A stretch of DNA of 64,000 nt, from the NCBI GenBank assembly GCA_031216915.1, contig CM062296.1, positions 797,203,608 through 797,267,607 on the forward strand. The letters run 5' to 3'. Of the stretch, positions 62,281 through 64,000 are shown one piece after another. The notes below the pieces were generated by a model. The model was given only the letters and a program-made list of their open reading frames with translations. It had not been told where the DNA came from and ran no database searches. Within the stretch, counting starts at the first letter, position 1. The number at the start of each line of letters is the position of its first letter. The translations under genes were made by a program, and so were the position numbers. This DNA is from Pictodentalium vernedei (Eukaryota > Mollusca > Scaphopoda > Dentaliida > Dentaliidae).

Positions 62281-64000
62281 GTTAAAAAATTTATAGTAAT
62301 TTATATATTTTTTATACTTACCAATGACCCAGACTTAGCTGGTGCTAACTCCACAAAAACCAGGGCCAAACACAAATTTTGCCCCCCAATCCCCAAAATT
62401 TGCATCCAAAACAAAAAGAAATCATGTCCTAAAGGACCTCCATAGTACGACTCTACTGCGCATGCGCAGTGACGCAGTCGTCCCGAAATTGGCGCCAAAT
62501 ATCATTCTTACTGGCAGTGCCTGGTCAGCGCTATGTACTCAGCGGGGAGGCAAGAGTTCCCAACTCAGGGAGGGCCATCCCCGTCTGGGTCATTGGTAAG
62601 TATAAAAAATATATAAATTACTATAAATTTTTTAACATTTTTATACTGTACCAATGACCCAGACTTAGCTGAATAGTAAACAGGCTGGAGGGCCTAGGAC
62701 ATAGAGGAAAATCCAATAAGCTCAATTATATAATAAAGAGGTAACCCCTTAAGGAGAAAAGGAGTATTAGGCTTTACATGTATCTTTCTTATTTAATATT
62801 AAATTAGAAAGATACACTACCCTTAATAATTGAGCACAATAACATTCATGTTCTCTATTAACATCCAGTATAACCCTTATACTAATTATTTTTAAAGCAA
62901 GCCAATAAATAAAGTAGTCCAGAGAATTGAGACTCTTTATAATCATTTAAAAGTATCCGAGTATTGTATATTAAAGCCCGTTTGACACTTGACATATACA
63001 AATGCTTCACACTGAGCTACACTTTAAAAATAAGACATGAATGAAATTAAACATTAATATTACACTTTAAAACCATCCCGGAAGCGACTCAGAAATACTG
63101 TCTTGGAGGAGGCATTCCCTTGCTTTTCACTATAAAGCAGGTGACCTAAGGGAACACCCGCCCCCCACCCCCCCCTTCCCCTTGCCCTAGGTCAAATAGC
63201 CCAGAGCGAAGAGGGCAGCCGGACGGAGTCACTGCCGGAACAGAAAGCCTGCATAACTATAGTTGCAACTGTTTAGTGGACGACATTCTGAGCAACAGAT
63301 AACGGACCTAAACAATGCAGGTCTCCAGAAATGGACTCAATATTTCTGAGATAAAAATTAGTAAATGTGGAAGGCTGAGACCAATAAGCAGCCTTCATTA
63401 AATCTGTAATAGCAACACTATTAGCATAAGCCCAGGAAGTAGAAAGAGCTCTTACTTCATGAGCAGAAATCTTAAGCACAGACTGCTGAGAAGAAGATAA
63501 ATCTTCATACGCAGTACGGATAGTTAACTGAATCCATCTAGCAATAGAATGGACTGAAATGTCCTTTCTATTAGGCATCAAAGACAGAAAGAAACGTTTC
63601 TGTCCCTTTCTGATGAACTGAGATCTCTGTTTATAGATACGTAGTGCTCTAACAGGACAGAGTAAAGGCCTACGCCCGTCTGAAGACGGAAGAGCCTTAA
63701 TAACAATAGGTTCCGGATATTTATTAGGAGCCTGATTCTTAGCTAAAAAACCGACATTAGTAGTGAAGGAGATAGTGTTCCCAACACTACGATAATGAGA
63801 ATCATCCACCGATAGTGCATGAAGCTCACTGACTCTTCTGGCAGAAGAGAAAGCTAAGAGAAAAGCTGTCTTATAAGATAAGAATTTGAAATCTACTGTC
63901 CCAAGAGGTTCAAATGGCTTTTCCTTCAATTTAAGGAGAACCCAAGCTAAATTCCACTTAGGAATTAATCTAAGAGTTCTGGGTCTATTTATCGAAAAGT
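62281..64000 (-). mobile_element. DIRS retrotransposon, 3' part (DIRS copy 3), runs off the window
   Basis: Minus-strand element. Its right terminus GTTAAAAAAT is at 62281, right ITR at about 62321-62508, ICR at 62583-62671 with junction AAC at 62634-62636, then the 3' untranslated part and the recombinase. Very close to DIRS copy 1 throughout (few differences seen). TGCGCATGCGCA at 62457-62468. Confidence 0.92.
63273..64000 (-). CDS. DIRS tyrosine recombinase, 3' part, cut by window end
   Basis: Open from the window edge to TAA at 63273. Same protein as at 33646 with very few changes seen (for example NTISFTTN for NTITFTTN, RKGQKRF for RKGRKRF). Catalytic R of SSARRVSEL, H and R of ISAHEVRAL and Y of FTNFYLRN are all present. 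An internal Met at 63929 is not the real start, because reading is open upstream (INRPRTLRLIPKWNLAWVLL). Confidence 0.92.
   Translation of the reverse strand, partial: FSINRPRTLRLIPKWNLAWVLLKLKEKPFEPLGTVDFKFLSYKTAFLLAFSSARRVSELHALSVDDSHYRSVGNTISFTTNVGFLAKNQAPNKYPEPIVIKALPSSDGRRPLLCPVRALRIYKQRSQFIRKGQKRFFLSLMPNRKDISVHSIARWIQLTIRTAYEDLSSSQQSVLKISAHEVRALSTSWAYANSVAITDLMKAAYWSQPSTFTNFYLRNIESISGDLHCLGPLSVAQNVVH

Overview
The window is nuclear DNA of an invertebrate animal and is almost wholly made of transposable elements. One host exon is recognisable: 60 codons of ribosomal protein eL20 (RPL18A) at 28174-28353, with intact splice sites. Repeats that begin with a T-run, a terminal hairpin and GTCCGTC-like text, together with DIRS, piggyBac, MULE and tRNA/5S SINE families, suggest a marine lophotrochozoan, perhaps a mollusc. 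That taxonomic call is an inference.

Layout. 0-6.4 kb: TTAA-flanked MITEs, a hAT-type MITE, and two decayed transposase-related coding fragments. 6.4-8.0 kb: a Tc1 element whose third catalytic residue is a stop codon. 8.3-12.1 kb: two different LINE remnants. 14-17.9 kb: SINEs, MITEs and one end of a satellite-carrying repeat. 17.9-21.5 kb: a three-level nest (MULE inside a hAT-like element inside a TTAA MITE). 22.8-27.7 kb: a dense MITE cluster. 28.17-28.35 kb: the RPL18A exon.

28.55-35.67 kb holds a structurally complete DIRS tyrosine-recombinase retrotransposon: inverted terminal repeats (ITRs), gag, RT-RNase H with a methyltransferase-like tail, a tyrosine recombinase (YR), and an internal complementary region (ICR) that predicts the circle junction of the two ends. 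36.14-48.23 kb is one old piggyBac element split by a hAT-like element (itself carrying a 169-bp higher-order satellite), by a second DIRS copy (39.5-46.4 kb) and by a MITE. The second DIRS has wrecked genes and no RT core, yet its two 189-bp ITRs look identical. A third DIRS copy, minus strand and close to the first, enters at 62281 and runs off the window.

48.3-55.4 kb contains a direct segmental duplication of about 1.3 kb (49.06-50.37 and 53.07-54.72), SINEs with two unrelated Pol III heads on one body, and a 100-N gap inside a satellite carrier. 55.4-62.3 kb is mostly degenerate tandem repeats and fold-back sequences, including an apparently perfect 59-bp inverted repeat.

How the parts relate: the DIRS copies probably supply enzymes in trans to the gene-dead DIRS copy; no source is visible here for most MITEs. 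Direct repeats and empty sites fix many element boundaries. All identities and alignments were made by eye.
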